DNA of 5,026 nt, from positions 1 to 5,026 of the forward strand of contig WRIF01000147.1 in assembly GCA_009782865.1 (NCBI GenBank), written 5' to 3'. Of the stretch, positions 4,968 through 5,026 are shown in pieces. Position numbers and translations under genes: made by a program. The stretch comes from Promicromonosporaceae bacterium (GTDB lineage Bacteria > Actinomycetota > Actinomycetes > Actinomycetales > Cellulomonadaceae). Under the pieces are notes generated by a model. The model was given only the letters and a program-made list of their open reading frames with translations, was not told where the DNA came from and made no database searches. Numbering within the stretch: the first letter of the stretch is position 1; the number at the start of each line of letters is the position of its first letter.

Positions 4968-5026
4968 AGTTGTGTCTGGCCGCTTCCTTCCACCAGCGGC
5001 GGGGGGGGGTGTCCTTTTTTCGGGTG

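Larger units (their letters stand above)
4506..5026. other. Intergenic region upstream of the xylanase gene
   Basis: This 521-bp stretch holds the leader, operator, hairpin and palindrome listed separately. Between about 4680 and 4885 I see no convincing gene or RNA. A 98-codon minus-strand frame (4672-4968) begins at TTG inside the palindrome, runs through the large hairpin and has no recognisable protein character. At the right end are nine consecutive Gs (5001-5009) and six Ts (5015-5020), with only a 4-bp CACC/GGTG stem, too weak to call a terminator. Confidence 0.7.

Noticed and set aside
4672..4968. 98-residue minus-strand frame upstream of the xylanase
   Set aside because: It starts at TTG within a palindrome, passes through the strong hairpin, overlaps the promoter candidate and resembles no protein family; most likely non-coding.
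1..5026. CRISPR array, tRNA, rRNA or insertion sequence
   Set aside because: No short spaced repeats, no cloverleaf or rRNA segments and no transposase or terminal inverted repeats; the only long repeats are the two GH10 copies.

Overview
The window looks like chromosomal DNA from a high-GC actinobacterium. The evidence is very GC-rich codon choice, a secreted polysaccharidase with an Arg-rich, Ala/Leu-type signal peptide, and a LacI-type palindromic operator upstream. The genus cannot be fixed from the sequence; xylan-degrading Micrococcales-type lineages are a reasonable guess, no more.

Almost everything (1-4505) is one protein-coding gene on the minus strand. It starts at 4505 and runs off the left edge still open, giving 1501 visible residues. 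It encodes a very large secreted multimodular endo-xylanase. In order: signal peptide (1-44), acidic linker (about 60-93), CBM22/CBM4_9-type beta-sandwich (about 94-247), a linker made of two 19-residue Cys repeats (250-287), a complete GH10 catalytic module (about 291-735; acid/base Glu460, nucleophile Glu638), a degenerate CBM9-like module (about 745-903), a well-formed CBM9 module (about 906-1121), a second CBM22/CBM4_9-like module (about 1134-1291) and a second GH10 module (from about 1299) cut by the window edge just after its acid/base region (Glu1460). The unit 'CBM22-like then GH10' therefore occurs twice in one polypeptide.

The two GH10 modules share DNA blocks that are identical at nucleotide level, including a perfect 117-bp match at an offset of exactly 3000 bp. 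This points to recent internal duplication or gene conversion.

The right-hand 521 bp (4506-5026) hold no convincing gene. Reading toward the xylanase they contain a very strong GC-rich hairpin (probable terminator of an upstream transcript), a separate 27-bp near-palindrome, a weak promoter candidate, a perfect 14-bp LacI-family-type operator palindrome, two leader hairpins and a good ribosome binding site. The layout suggests a substrate-induced, repressor-controlled gene for extracellular xylan breakdown, transcribed from its own promoter.

A 1450-codon open frame on the plus strand (12-4361) is a codon-phase antisense shadow. It exists because the real gene avoids TTA, CTA and TCA codons.
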